The notes under the pieces were generated by a model. It was not told the DNA's origin. It was given only the letters and a program-made list of their open reading frames with translations, and searched no databases. Shown here one piece after another: positions 7,920 through 16,594 of a stretch of DNA of 44,746 nt (positions are counted from its first letter, which is position 1; each line of letters begins with the position of its first letter). Source of the stretch: CALLPQ01 sp964479275 (GTDB lineage Bacteria; Pseudomonadota; Alphaproteobacteria; Caulobacterales; Parvularculaceae); assembly GCA_964479275.1 (NCBI GenBank), contig CAYZLR010000017.1:1-44746 (forward strand), in the 5' to 3' direction. The position numbers were made by a program, and so were the translations under genes.

Positions 7920-9071
7920 GTGAGTCACGATGAGACAAATTTAACCTTAGTGCCTGTAAACTCATTAGCGCAGCGGCGCGAATTTGTCCGTATGACTGCC
8001 AAACTCTATGAGCATGATCGCGCCTTTGTGCAGCCTTTAGATTATGAGATTTTGGCCCGTCTCAATGATAAAACAAACCCATTACTAAGCGATAATGATT
8101 ATCAGTTATGGCTGGTGCAACGCGGTAATGAAACTGTGGGGCGCATAGGCGCGATTGTTAACCAAGCGTATATTAATCATTATGGAGAGGAAACGGGCCA
8201 CTTTGGTTATTTTGAGTCAATTGATGATCATCATGTCATTAATTTGCTGTTTAAGACTGCGAGCGAGTGGTTGATCGCGAGAGGAATGACAAAAATAGCG
8301 GGCCCTTATAATTTTTCTGTAAATGAAGAGTGTGGGTTATTGGTCGATGGTTTTGAACGTTCACCGGCTGTGATGATGCCACACGGAAAACCTTATTATG
8401 TTCACCATATTGAACAATTAGGTTTTGAAAAAGCGTCCGATATGTATGCATTGTGGTATCCTGCCCGATTAGGATTTATGCCGGAGCGACGTCAAAAATT
8501 TGTAGATAAATTAATATCAAATAACCGTATTGAGGTGCGTAATTTTGATTTTAAAAATTTTAAGCAAGAAATTGAAACTGCGGTTGATATATTTAATGAT
8601 GCGTGGGCGAATAATTGGGGTTTTATTCCACTGAGTAAAAAAGAAGCTGAACATATGGCAACGGATTTGCGCCCAATCATTACTCGCTATAACACAGTTA
8701 TGTGCCTGGTGGATGGCGAGCCAGCCGCAATGGGTATTGTGTTACCCAATATTAATGAAATCATCAAGGATATGAATGGTCGTCTTTTGCCGCTTAATTG
8801 GGCAAAATTTTTATGGCGCCTAAAAATCGAAAAAGTGAAAACTGCAAGAATGCCACTGATGGGGATACGCCAAAAATTTCAGGGTAAACCTTTGGGAGCT
8901 GCATTTGCCTATAAAATCATTGAGATGGTAAATAACTCAAGCGTTGAAAATGGCATTACGCATGCGGAACTTTCTTGGATATTAGAGAGCAATAAACCAA
9001 TGATTACCATGCTTGAAGATATTGGAGCGCAGATAGATAAAACTTATCGGATCTATGCGAAAACCATCTAG
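7920..9071 (+). CDS. bcerS: Bacterial ceramide synthase-like GNAT acyltransferase (bCerS)
   Basis: A 383-residue protein of the GNAT/YghO-like N-acyltransferase family, to which the Caulobacter bacterial ceramide synthase belongs. Recognisable blocks are an N-terminal region ending FVQPLDYE, the central GPYNFSVNEECGLLVDGF and MPHGKPYY, and the C-terminal HAELSWILESNKPM with GAQIDKTYRIY, the acyl-CoA-binding GNAT-like end. The expected reaction is N-acylation of the sphingoid base with acyl-CoA. The start is GTG, preceded by AGGGA seven bases upstream; no in-frame ATG fits. The function is inferred from family and from proximity to spt, acpR and cerR. Confidence 0.8.
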   Translation: MSHDETNLTLVPVNSLAQRREFVRMTAKLYEHDRAFVQPLDYEILARLNDKTNPLLSDNDYQLWLVQRGNETVGRIGAIVNQAYINHYGEETGHFGYFESIDDHHVINLLFKTASEWLIARGMTKIAGPYNFSVNEECGLLVDGFERSPAVMMPHGKPYYVHHIEQLGFEKASDMYALWYPARLGFMPERRQKFVDKLISNNRIEVRNFDFKNFKQEIETAVDIFNDAWANNWGFIPLSKKEAEHMATDLRPIITRYNTVMCLVDGEPAAMGIVLPNINEIIKDMNGRLLPLNWAKFLWRLKIEKVKTARMPLMGIRQKFQGKPLGAAFAYKIIEMVNNSSVENGITHAELSWILESNKPMITMLEDIGAQIDKTYRIYAKTI

Positions 9072-9157
9072 GGCGGCTAATCTGCATTTTGCGTCATGGC
9101 GGGGTTTAGATTATACAAGACTTAAAAAATGTTTTGCGATAAAAAACAGGGTGATTA

Positions 9158-9376
9158 ATGAATATTAGTAATGGTTTTGGATTGGGAAATTCTGCGCAAG
9201 CGCAACTGGTTTATGGTGATGCAGAATATGATGTGCTGGTGCCTGGGGACTATGTGTTATGTGCTGTGACTGGCGCAAAGATTTTGCTTGATGATTTGCG
9301 GTATTGGAATGTCGATAAGCAAGAAGCCTACAAAGATGCTGCAGCGGCTTCAAAGGGATTTGGATTGATTAAGTGA
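9158..9376 (+). CDS. DUF2093 domain protein
   Basis: A 72-residue protein typical in length and sequence of DUF2093 (PF09866), a small alphaproteobacterial family of unknown function. The diagnostic block is visible: VPGDYVLCAVTGAKILLDDL followed by RYWNVDKQEAYKDA. The single cysteine lies in the conserved CAVTG. It is followed after 10 bp by the M23 lipoprotein gene and may be co-transcribed with it. The start ATG has a weak upstream purine stretch. Confidence 0.9.
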   Translation: MNISNGFGLGNSAQAQLVYGDAEYDVLVPGDYVLCAVTGAKILLDDLRYWNVDKQEAYKDAAAASKGFGLIK

Positions 9377-9386
9377 GGTATTTGAC

Positions 9387-10526
9387 ATGAACACTGTACA
9401 ATTGTCTTTGAGCGCTGTGATGTTAACTAGCGCACTCTTGGGGTGTGCACATACACAAGAAGAGCCGAGCCCGCAGCCTCGCATAGAAACGATCTCCGCG
9501 CCTGTTTCAGCGGAACTGCCGCCTCCGACAGCTCCTACAGAACCGGTCTCCACTGATAACACGGAGGTTTTTCGTACGACTCATAAGTTTTCTGATCATC
9601 CCGTTGGCAATCAAATTAGCGTTGATCCTAAAACTGGTAACTATGTTATTACAGAGCCCCGTGTAGATAAGCCAGTCGCCCTCGCGAAACAGGCTGCTTT
9701 TGAAAATGCCATGAGCCTGGCGCAAGAGCGGCAAAAGATTTTTTCTGGAGACCCACAAGGTTTCACGTTGACCGGAACTTATTCGCAAGGGGGCATGCTA
9801 TTTGGTCAAACTGAACCCGGCGCAACAGTGCGCCTTGATGGTAGTGACATTTTGGTCGATCCAGACGGGCGGTTTGTTCTGGGGTTTGGCCGTGATAGTG
9901 AATTAACGGCTCTTTTGTTGGTGACATTACCCAATGGTGAGAAAAAGCGTCATACTATAGAGCTGGAAGATAAGAGTTTTCCAGAATCCCGAATTGACGG
10001 ACTTGATCAATCAAAAGTCTCTGGTTTTACTGAAACGCAATTGGTGAAGATACGGGCGGATCAAGCCTTGTTTAAATCAGCGCGCTCTAAAACGCAGAGC
10101 AAGGCGGACTGGGTCGGTGGATTTGACTGGCCTTTAACAGGTCGCATTTCCGGTGTGTTCGGCTCACGGCGGATATTAAACGGAGAGCCAAAGCGCCCGC
10201 ACTCTGGGGTGGACATTGCACGTCAGACCGGCACACCGATTAAAGCCCCGGCCGGTGGTATTGTGACACTCGCTGAACCCGATATGTATTTTGGCGGCGG
10301 TACGGTTTTAATCGATCATGGCCACTGGATAGAGAGTGCATTTTTGCACATGTCTCAATTGGATGTAGAGGTTGGGCAAAGGGTTGAAAAGGGTGATGTG
10401 ATCGGTCTTGTTGGGGCCACGGGTCGTGCTACGGGTCCACATTTACACTGGTCAGTGCGATGGCTATCGCTTAACCGTCTGGTTGATCCGCAATTGTTGG
10501 TTGGGGAAATGCCATCCACAGAATAA
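9387..10526 (+). CDS. M23 family metallopeptidase, lipoprotein
   Basis: A 379-residue cell-wall hydrolase or activator. The N-terminus is a lipoprotein signal with lipobox LLGC (C20), followed by a Pro/Glu/Thr-rich linker. The C-terminal third is a peptidase M23 (LytM) domain with the zinc ligands in H272-S-G-V-D276 and H352-L-H354, so the active site looks intact. Such proteins cleave peptide cross-links in peptidoglycan. The gene follows DUF2093 closely; the ankyrin-repeat gene starts 12 bp downstream, suggesting an operon. Confidence 0.9.
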   Translation: MNTVQLSLSAVMLTSALLGCAHTQEEPSPQPRIETISAPVSAELPPPTAPTEPVSTDNTEVFRTTHKFSDHPVGNQISVDPKTGNYVITEPRVDKPVALAKQAAFENAMSLAQERQKIFSGDPQGFTLTGTYSQGGMLFGQTEPGATVRLDGSDILVDPDGRFVLGFGRDSELTALLLVTLPNGEKKRHTIELEDKSFPESRIDGLDQSKVSGFTETQLVKIRADQALFKSARSKTQSKADWVGGFDWPLTGRISGVFGSRRILNGEPKRPHSGVDIARQTGTPIKAPAGGIVTLAEPDMYFGGGTVLIDHGHWIESAFLHMSQLDVEVGQRVEKGDVIGLVGATGRATGPHLHWSVRWLSLNRLVDPQLLVGEMPSTE

Positions 10527-10538
10527 ATTATAAAAATA

Positions 10539-11039
10539 ATGAGTGAATTTTACCATGGCCAGTTTGTCTATGGTACCAACTTCAATGATCGGGGCAGTAT
10601 AATGGAATATGAAGAACAGCAGACGCTGAATAATGAGCTGCGACAGCAAGCGCAAACGGGATCATTTGAAGAAATCTTGAAACGGCTTGATCAAGGCGGC
10701 GAAATTAATGCTCCGGATGAAACTGGCCAGACCACTTTGCATTACGCTGTACAACGTGATGATAGCCGTCTGGTTCATGCGCTTATTGAAAAAGGGGCTG
10801 ACGTTAATTTTCAGGACGAGAAATTAGCGACAGATACTGCGCTTATGCTAGCGGCCGAAATTGGATCTTTAAAAGTTGTGAAAATGCTATTGCGAGCGGG
10901 GGCAGATCCATACATCACTGGCTCGGTCGGTAATGATGCGTTGGACCGTGCCGAGCAGTCTGATGCGGCTGATGCTAGCAAGATTAAAGACGCCATTACG
11001 CGGACCTGTCCACCAAAGAAAAAGCGTCGTATGCGGTAA
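10539..11039 (+). CDS. Ankyrin repeat protein
   Basis: A 166-residue cytoplasmic protein with two clear ankyrin repeats (TGQTTLHYAVQRDDSRLVHALIEKGADVN split over the usual helix-loop-helix, then TALMLAAEIGSLKVVKMLLRAGADP) plus partial flanking repeats. It ends in a basic tail, PPKKKRRMR. It likely mediates protein contacts; the partner is unknown. Neither the first ATG nor the alternative ATG at 10602 (21 codons later, starting MEYEEQQ) has a strong ribosome site. The first 21 residues do not look like part of the repeat fold, so the true protein may start at 10602. Confidence 0.82.
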   Translation: MSEFYHGQFVYGTNFNDRGSIMEYEEQQTLNNELRQQAQTGSFEEILKRLDQGGEINAPDETGQTTLHYAVQRDDSRLVHALIEKGADVNFQDEKLATDTALMLAAEIGSLKVVKMLLRAGADPYITGSVGNDALDRAEQSDAADASKIKDAITRTCPPKKKRRMR

Positions 11040-11043
11040 GTTC

Positions 11044-11078
11044 AAAGCACCTCGATGACTACATAGGCTTTTTTAAGT
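11044..11078 (+). repeat. Possible degenerate copy of the dispersed hairpin repeat
   Basis: AAAGCACCTC opens this stretch directly after the ankyrin gene, and GGCTTTTTTAAGTC follows where the other copies have GGTGCTTTAAGTC. The middle is unrelated and the stem is no longer paired well. It may be a decayed copy or a chance resemblance. Confidence 0.3.
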
Positions 11079-11253
11079 CAATGCTCTGGTTGGTAGCCCC
11101 TAATGTGCGCTTTATGGGTCCCGTTTGGAAAAAATTTTAAAACTGTGAAATCGATGAGTGGCGGCTTGGTTTTTTTTATGCGTGCGGGGGGGTATAATAA
11201 ACGAACGCGAAATCTGCGTATCAATTTCTGCTCCTATCGCAATATTTTTGGCG

Positions 11254-12018
11254 TTAAATGTTTTGACAGTCTGGACAGCTTGGGTCGGCTGGTAATTTTA
11301 ATGTTCGTGTGTTTGCAGCTAAGCCATCATAAATTAGCAAACGTCCGGCTAAACCTGTGCCTAGGCCCGTGATCTCCTTGATGGCTTCCATGGCGGCTAA
11401 TGTGCCAACAACGCCTGTGACTGCGCCTAACACACCTTCGGTTTCGCAATTTATTTGGGCATCTTGCGGCGGCTCTTGGGGGACAAGGCAGCGATAACAT
11501 GGGAGCAATCCTGGTTTTGCCCAGGGCATAAAGGTTGAAATCTGTCCCTCAAAGCGGCCTACAGCTGCAGAAATGAGCCTCGTTTTCGCCTGAATGCAGG
11601 CGGTATTGAGAACATAGCGGGCCGCAAAATTATCTACGCCTTCAATAACCAGATCATATGCACTTACAAGCGAATGGGCATTATCCTTTGTAACTTTAAA
11701 ATTATGGGGTATGATTTTTGTGTCCGGATTTAATCTTAAAATACTGCCCGTCGCGCTTTTTATTTTATCAATTCCAATATGGTCTGTGTTATGAATAATT
11801 TGTCTTTGTAGGTTGGACAAACTCACTTGATCATCATCACAAATGCCAATGGTGCCAATGCCTGCTGCAGCTAGATATAATAATATCGGGCTGCCAAGTC
11901 CACCAGCGCCAACAACGAGAATTTTTGCGTCGAGAAGTTTTTGTTGGCCTTGTCCGCCTATCTCTTTCAGCAGAATATGGCGTTTGTAGCGTTCAATTTG
12001 GGGTTTGGTGAGCGGCAA
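11254..12018 (-). CDS. ThiF/MoeB/HesA family E1-like adenylyltransferase
   Basis: A 254-residue E1-like enzyme that adenylates the C-terminus of a ubiquitin-like sulfur carrier (ThiS or MoaD type). Visible are the ATP-binding GAGGLGS (37-43), DDDQVSLSNLQRQ (61-73), the VDNFAARY region (128-135), and two zinc CxxC pairs at C174/C177 and C248/C251. C191 in INCETEGVLG is at the position of the reactive cysteine. There is no C-terminal rhodanese domain. It could be MoeB or ThiF; the neighbours do not decide. Only 3 bp separate it from the dut stop, so the two are translated from one transcript. Confidence 0.88.
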   Translation of the reverse strand: MPLTKPQIERYKRHILLKEIGGQGQQKLLDAKILVVGAGGLGSPILLYLAAAGIGTIGICDDDQVSLSNLQRQIIHNTDHIGIDKIKSATGSILRLNPDTKIIPHNFKVTKDNAHSLVSAYDLVIEGVDNFAARYVLNTACIQAKTRLISAAVGRFEGQISTFMPWAKPGLLPCYRCLVPQEPPQDAQINCETEGVLGAVTGVVGTLAAMEAIKEITGLGTGLAGRLLIYDGLAANTRTLKLPADPSCPDCQNI

Positions 12019-12021
12019 GGT

Positions 12022-12477
12022 TTAAACCCCCGTGGAGCCAAAACCACCAGCGCCGCGCGCTGTATCGTCTAATTGATCAACTTCTTCAAATGTGGCTTGA
12101 AACGCAGGGGCTATGATGATTTGTCCTATTCGTTCAGCTCGATTAATCACAAAATCCTCTGTTCCATGATTAATTAAAATAACCTTTAACTCACCGCGAT
12201 AATCTGCGTCTATCGTGCCGGGAGAATTTACACAGGAAATGCCATGTTTTGCCGCAAGACCAGAGCGCGGGCGCATTTGTGCCTCCCAACCCTTTGGTAG
12301 GGCAATGGCAATCCCTGTAGGTACCATGTGCCGCTCGCCAGGTTTTAATGTTACGGGGTTGTCCGCTGGGATCGCAGCTCTCACATCCGCCCCAGCAGCC
12401 AATGGCGTTTCATAACGGGGAAGCTCTAAATTTTTTCCGTTTTCTAGGCGTTTGATTTTGACCTGAGGCGTGTCCAT
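12022..12477 (-). CDS. dut: Deoxyuridine 5'-triphosphate nucleotidohydrolase
   Basis: Trimeric dUTPase of 151 residues, which hydrolyses dUTP to dUMP and PPi, keeping uracil out of DNA and feeding dTMP synthesis. All five motifs are visible: AAGADVRAA (27-35), PRSGLAAKHG (70-79), the uracil-binding hairpin GTIDADYRGEL (87-97) with catalytic D91, RIGQIIIAP (116-124) and the C-terminal GAGGFGSTG (142-150). The coaBC-dut neighbourhood is common in proteobacteria. Confidence 0.96.
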   Translation of the reverse strand: MDTPQVKIKRLENGKNLELPRYETPLAAGADVRAAIPADNPVTLKPGERHMVPTGIAIALPKGWEAQMRPRSGLAAKHGISCVNSPGTIDADYRGELKVILINHGTEDFVINRAERIGQIIIAPAFQATFEEVDQLDDTARGAGGFGSTGV

Positions 12478-12549
12478 GAAATCCGGTTTCCTATCGTTGG
12501 CGCGTTAGGCTGCATATGAATGTAATGACATCACTATTACTATATTGGG

Positions 12550-13755
12550 TTAATGGTTTAAAGTATGTGCAATTTTGGTGGCCAGTTTATCTGCGACTTT
12601 ATCCTTGCCCATTTCGCTCCATTCTTCCTCGCCGATATCAGAAATGACAGTCACTGTGTTGCGATCTCCGCCCATATTGCCAGTACCGGGAGAGACATCA
12701 TTTGCGACGATCCAATCACAGCCCTTTCGTTCTCTTTTCGAATGCGCGTGGCCGAGCACGTCATCGGTTTCTGCAGCAAAGCCAATAACCAATTCTGGAC
12801 GACCTTGTTCCATGCGAGAGATAGTTTTTAAAATATCAGGGTTTTCCGCTAACGGAATTGAAGAGAGACCGCCGCGCTCTTTTTTAATCTTATGGTCAGT
12901 TTCTATTTCTGGACGATAATCTGCAACAGCGGCGCAACAAATAGCGCAGTCAACTGGTAGAGCATTTTTTGAGGCGTCCAGCATTTCGCGGGCGCTTTCA
13001 ATCTGGATGGTTTCTATCCCCTTTGGCGGATTAATATTGGTAGGTCCTGTTACGAGAATAACTTCTGCCCCCTGGTTGCGAAGGGCTGTAGCGATGGCAT
13101 ATCCTTGTTTTCCCGAAGAGCGATTGGCAATATAGCGCACTGGATCGAGCGGTTCATGGGTTGGGCCTGCAGTCACCAGCACTCGTTTTCCAGTTAATGG
13201 CCCTTTACGGTTTTTTGCAAAATAAGCCTCGATTGCATCGGCAATTTCTTCTGGCTCGGCCATGCGGCCCGGGCCAAATTCCCCGCAAGCCATATCGCCT
13301 TTATTCGGGCCAACCATCAGTATGCCGTCTTTTTTTAGTGTCTCGACATTGCGTTGATTGGCTGCATGTTCCCACATACGCACATTCATGGCTGGCGCCA
13401 TTAGCACAGATTTGTCGGTTGCCATTAAGGTGGTGGAAGCTAAATCATTCGCGTGGCCGTTTGCTGCTTTTGCCATGAGATCAGCGGTGGCCGGGGCGAC
13501 AACAACAAGATCAGCCGAGCGAGAGAGCTGAATATGCCCCATTTCGGCTTCGTCGGTAAGATCAAACAGCTCGGAAAAACACTTTTCTCCGGTTAGACCG
13601 GAAACCGAAAGCGGGGTGACAAATTCCGCCCCAGCCTTGGTTAGGATCGCCCGTGTATGAATGCCGCGTTTTGCACATTCACGAATGAGAAACAGGCTTT
13701 TATAAGCAGCAATTCCGCCGCCGATAATCAGTAATATAGATGGTTGATTGGTCAC
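12550..13755 (-). CDS. coaBC: Bifunctional phosphopantothenoylcysteine decarboxylase / phosphopantothenate-cysteine ligase
   Basis: A 401-residue CoaBC (Dfp), catalysing two steps of coenzyme A synthesis. The N-terminal flavin-dependent CoaC domain shows GGGIAAYK near residue 12, PAMNVRMW with the substrate-binding PxMNxxMW, and CGEFGPGRM with the catalytic cysteine. The C-terminal CoaB domain begins with KRVLVTAGPTHEPLDPVR and NRSSGKQG, and contains IKKERG and AAETDD. Length is normal. It starts 237 bp from the end of the orphan membrane gene and is 72 bp upstream of dut on the same strand. Confidence 0.96.
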   Translation of the reverse strand: MTNQPSILLIIGGGIAAYKSLFLIRECAKRGIHTRAILTKAGAEFVTPLSVSGLTGEKCFSELFDLTDEAEMGHIQLSRSADLVVVAPATADLMAKAANGHANDLASTTLMATDKSVLMAPAMNVRMWEHAANQRNVETLKKDGILMVGPNKGDMACGEFGPGRMAEPEEIADAIEAYFAKNRKGPLTGKRVLVTAGPTHEPLDPVRYIANRSSGKQGYAIATALRNQGAEVILVTGPTNINPPKGIETIQIESAREMLDASKNALPVDCAICCAAVADYRPEIETDHKIKKERGGLSSIPLAENPDILKTISRMEQGRPELVIGFAAETDDVLGHAHSKRERKGCDWIVANDVSPGTGNMGGDRNTVTVISDIGEEEWSEMGKDKVADKLATKIAHTLNH

Positions 13756-13992
13756 AATAATCTAGGTCCTCAGTTTCAAACTTTGTACCCGAATCGAGAG
13801 CTATCGGCTAGAGCGTTTTACGAATAAGTGGTTGCTAGTTATAGGTAAAGCAAAGCTGCGGGGCAATAATATGGCTGATCAGTTTGTTTCATTTCGGTGC
13901 TGATAGCGAGAGTCAGTTTGCTGAAAATTAGGCGTGATGGAATTTATGTTAGTAGTTTTTATTGGGGTGAATGAGGTTTTGTGATTTTGTAA

Positions 13993-14952
13993 TTATAAAG
14001 ACTCAACACGAAGTAGCTTCAATATGCGTTGATAATCTTGTTCATTATAGCGCCGACTTTGCGTCTTTAGGCATTCAGGATGGAGTGGATTTCTTTTGAG
14101 CCATTTCCAGCGGCGAAAATCTGCATTGCCCTCCATGATCGATTGATCAATACGCTCTATATGATCGATCCATTCTCCCTGTAGGGGGTTGGCTGAACTT
14201 AATCTGTGTGAATACCCACCCCGGACCCCAACTTCATAAATTATGTCATCGCTTGCATTTTTTCCTGTCACGCGGTTGCAACCTAACTCTACATAGATCG
14301 CGTCACGCCAATGCCCGGTTATATCCGGTTTCCAGGGCAGGAGTGGTTTGTGAATAAAACCTTGGTGCGTATACATCTTATAAGCATCGTTTTCGAATTC
14401 GATAAAAATAAATGCGATGCTTGCCAATAAAAATGTAGGTATCAACAAAATGCGGGCGGCACGATTTAGGATTATTTTGGTAAATTCCTCTGGATCGTTT
14501 TCAGTTGTTTGCATCAATTTTAGAAAACGATTGAAACTGGCATTACGTTTATCGATCAGAGAATAGACAAAGACACTGTTTCTAAAGATAGCGTTGCTAT
14601 TTGAAATTAAATATATGAGACTGCCACTCGCAAGAATCCAGGCAAACATTCCGATCAATTGCCCAATTCCGCTATTATGATAATACAAAACAATATCTAT
14701 TGTTTTTGAAGTGGCTATGATACGGGACTCAATCTCTTTTTCCAAGAATTCAATGGATATAAAAATACCGATCAATCCCATCACCATTATCGCCATAAAC
14801 ATAAAATTTAGAAAAATATATGGTTTTTTGCTTGGGTTCTTAGATAGCACATGCTCAATAACATTATTGGAAACACCAATCGCATGTAATTTTTGTCGCT
14901 CTTTTTTGTAATTATTTTGTTTTTGCCTCATGTAAATTTCGATCCTACCCAC
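13993..14952 (-). CDS. Hypothetical membrane protein between ubiB and coaBC
   Basis: A 319-residue protein that I do not recognise. It has a basic N-terminus rich in Lys/Arg/Gln, then three predicted membrane segments (about 48-68, 95-118 and 165-186), and a hydrophilic C-terminal half of about 130 residues rich in Trp and Arg. No catalytic motif is evident. Its base composition is more AT-rich than the flanking ubiB and coaBC genes, and it interrupts a housekeeping run, which suggests later insertion. The GTG start (14952) abuts the ubiB stop. The ATG at 14931 has AGGA 11 bases upstream and may be the true start. Confidence 0.7.
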   Translation of the reverse strand: MGRIEIYMRQKQNNYKKERQKLHAIGVSNNVIEHVLSKNPSKKPYIFLNFMFMAIMVMGLIGIFISIEFLEKEIESRIIATSKTIDIVLYYHNSGIGQLIGMFAWILASGSLIYLISNSNAIFRNSVFVYSLIDKRNASFNRFLKLMQTTENDPEEFTKIILNRAARILLIPTFLLASIAFIFIEFENDAYKMYTHQGFIHKPLLPWKPDITGHWRDAIYVELGCNRVTGKNASDDIIYEVGVRGGYSHRLSSANPLQGEWIDHIERIDQSIMEGNADFRRWKWLKRNPLHPECLKTQSRRYNEQDYQRILKLLRVESL

Positions 14953-14953
14953 A

Positions 14954-16528
14954 TTATTTTAGCATAAGAACGCTCGCGAGAACAAGAATGCTCAGCCCGG
15001 CAAACCAAAGCGCGCGCCGTGTTGCGCGGCCTTGTGCAGACAATGCATTGGCAAGATCTGTTGTTGATTGTGCGGAAAGCCCCAATCGATCATTGGAAAT
15101 TCTATTGGCGGCGGTGCCGAGCTCTTCTATGTACCCCGGTAATTGGGGCGCGATCTCAATGGCTTTAAGGGTTGCCGCGCGCAAACGTTTGAATTGTTCT
15201 TTGGGACCAATGCTGTCTGCTATATAATTGCGGATAACAGGACCTGCACACTCCCACATATTAATTTGAGGGTGTAGCAAGCGCGCTACCCCTTCTACTG
15301 TTACCATTGTGCGCTGTAACAATATGAGTTCCGGACGTAAATGCATGTCAAACATATCAGTGACGTCAAATAATTGTTGCAAGACTTTGGACATATCAAC
15401 TTGATCTGCATTGTGACCATACATGGGTTCACCTACAGCCCGTAAAGCTTGTGCAAAAGCATCCACACTATATTGCTTGTCGACATACCCGGCATCGAAA
15501 TGAACTTGAGCCGTATATTGATAATCACGATTTAGAAAGCCATAAATAATTTGCGCAAAGGTGCGCCGCGCATCTTCATCAAGGCGCCCCATAATACCAA
15601 AATCAATCAAGGCAAGACGGCCTCGCTCATCAACAATCATATTGCCTTGATGCATGTCCGCGTGGAAATATCCTTGATGAAGGGCCTGCGTCAAAAACGA
15701 CTGCATAACGGTGTTGGCAAGGGCCGGGCGATCAATACCGCGCGCATCGAGCGTTTTTAAATCCGCGATAGGTGTTCCTTCAATCCACTCCAGGGTTAAA
15801 ACGCGTTTTGCTGAGAGGGGCCAGATCACGTTGGGGATGCGTAATTTTTGCTCCTGCGCCAGATTATCCGCCATTTGCGATGCGGCGCCTGCCTCTAATC
15901 TTAAATCGAGTTCGAGGCGAGCAGCCTCTTGCAAGGTTTGAATGAATTTTACCGGTTCCATACGCCGTGCCCGGCGCGAACATTTTTCTATCAATGATGC
16001 AGCTCTGGCAAGGGCTCTAAAATCTTTTGCAGCATTCGTTTCGATATCCGGGCGCAATATTTTTACAGCTACGATTTCGCCATCGTACATTGTTGCTTTG
16101 TGGGCTTGCGCAATAGAGGCCGCAGCAATTGGTTCAGAAAAATCTGTAAAGAGATTATCCAGGGACGCGTTCAGACTTTGCTCAACTTGTGCGGTGGCGA
16201 GTTTTTTGGAGAATGGTGGCATTTTATCTTGCAGTCGCCCCAAATCATCAGCCATCTCAAAACCAATAATGTCGGGCCGAGTGGCCATAAACTGCCCGGT
16301 TTTGACATAAAACGGGCCAAGACCTTCAAAGGCATTGGCGAGGCGCTCACCGGGGCGCAGGGCTCGTCCTGCTTGTTCCTTTTTTGCGCCAATGCGTGTA
16401 AGTTTGCCGAAAACCCGAAAAGGCAAAGGGAGAGCCTTTTCATATTCCAGCGGAATTAATGCGTCATGGCGGGTTAGAACAAACCCGGCCTGCATGAGCC
16501 GAAAAAAATCACTGAAATAATTGAGCAT
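14954..16528 (-). CDS. ubiB: UbiB family protein (ABC1 atypical kinase), ubiquinone synthesis
   Basis: A 524-residue UbiB/ADCK-family atypical kinase needed for ubiquinone biosynthesis; it is thought to act as an ATPase accessory at the membrane. Characteristic features are the KxGQ motif (K76-T-G-Q79), the alanine-rich AAAS loop (135-138), the VAVKILRP lysine (K156), FHADMHQGNM and the metal-binding LIDFG. Two hydrophobic C-terminal residue runs after about residue 505 form a membrane anchor. It follows ubiE by 66 bp on the same strand, the usual alphaproteobacterial arrangement. Confidence 0.95.
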   Translation of the reverse strand: MLNYFSDFFRLMQAGFVLTRHDALIPLEYEKALPLPFRVFGKLTRIGAKKEQAGRALRPGERLANAFEGLGPFYVKTGQFMATRPDIIGFEMADDLGRLQDKMPPFSKKLATAQVEQSLNASLDNLFTDFSEPIAAASIAQAHKATMYDGEIVAVKILRPDIETNAAKDFRALARAASLIEKCSRRARRMEPVKFIQTLQEAARLELDLRLEAGAASQMADNLAQEQKLRIPNVIWPLSAKRVLTLEWIEGTPIADLKTLDARGIDRPALANTVMQSFLTQALHQGYFHADMHQGNMIVDERGRLALIDFGIMGRLDEDARRTFAQIIYGFLNRDYQYTAQVHFDAGYVDKQYSVDAFAQALRAVGEPMYGHNADQVDMSKVLQQLFDVTDMFDMHLRPELILLQRTMVTVEGVARLLHPQINMWECAGPVIRNYIADSIGPKEQFKRLRAATLKAIEIAPQLPGYIEELGTAANRISNDRLGLSAQSTTDLANALSAQGRATRRALWFAGLSILVLASVLMLK

Positions 16529-16594
16529 AGACTATTTTTTTAAAGTTTTTTTTAGAATGATTGTGAGACTGATGATAAAAGCGCAGGCTTTGTG

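Noticed and set aside
13810..13850. TAGAGCGTTTT stretch similar to common alphaproteobacterial intergenic repeats
   Set aside because: Only about ten bases match the pattern I remember, and no complementary arm follows; too weak to annotate.
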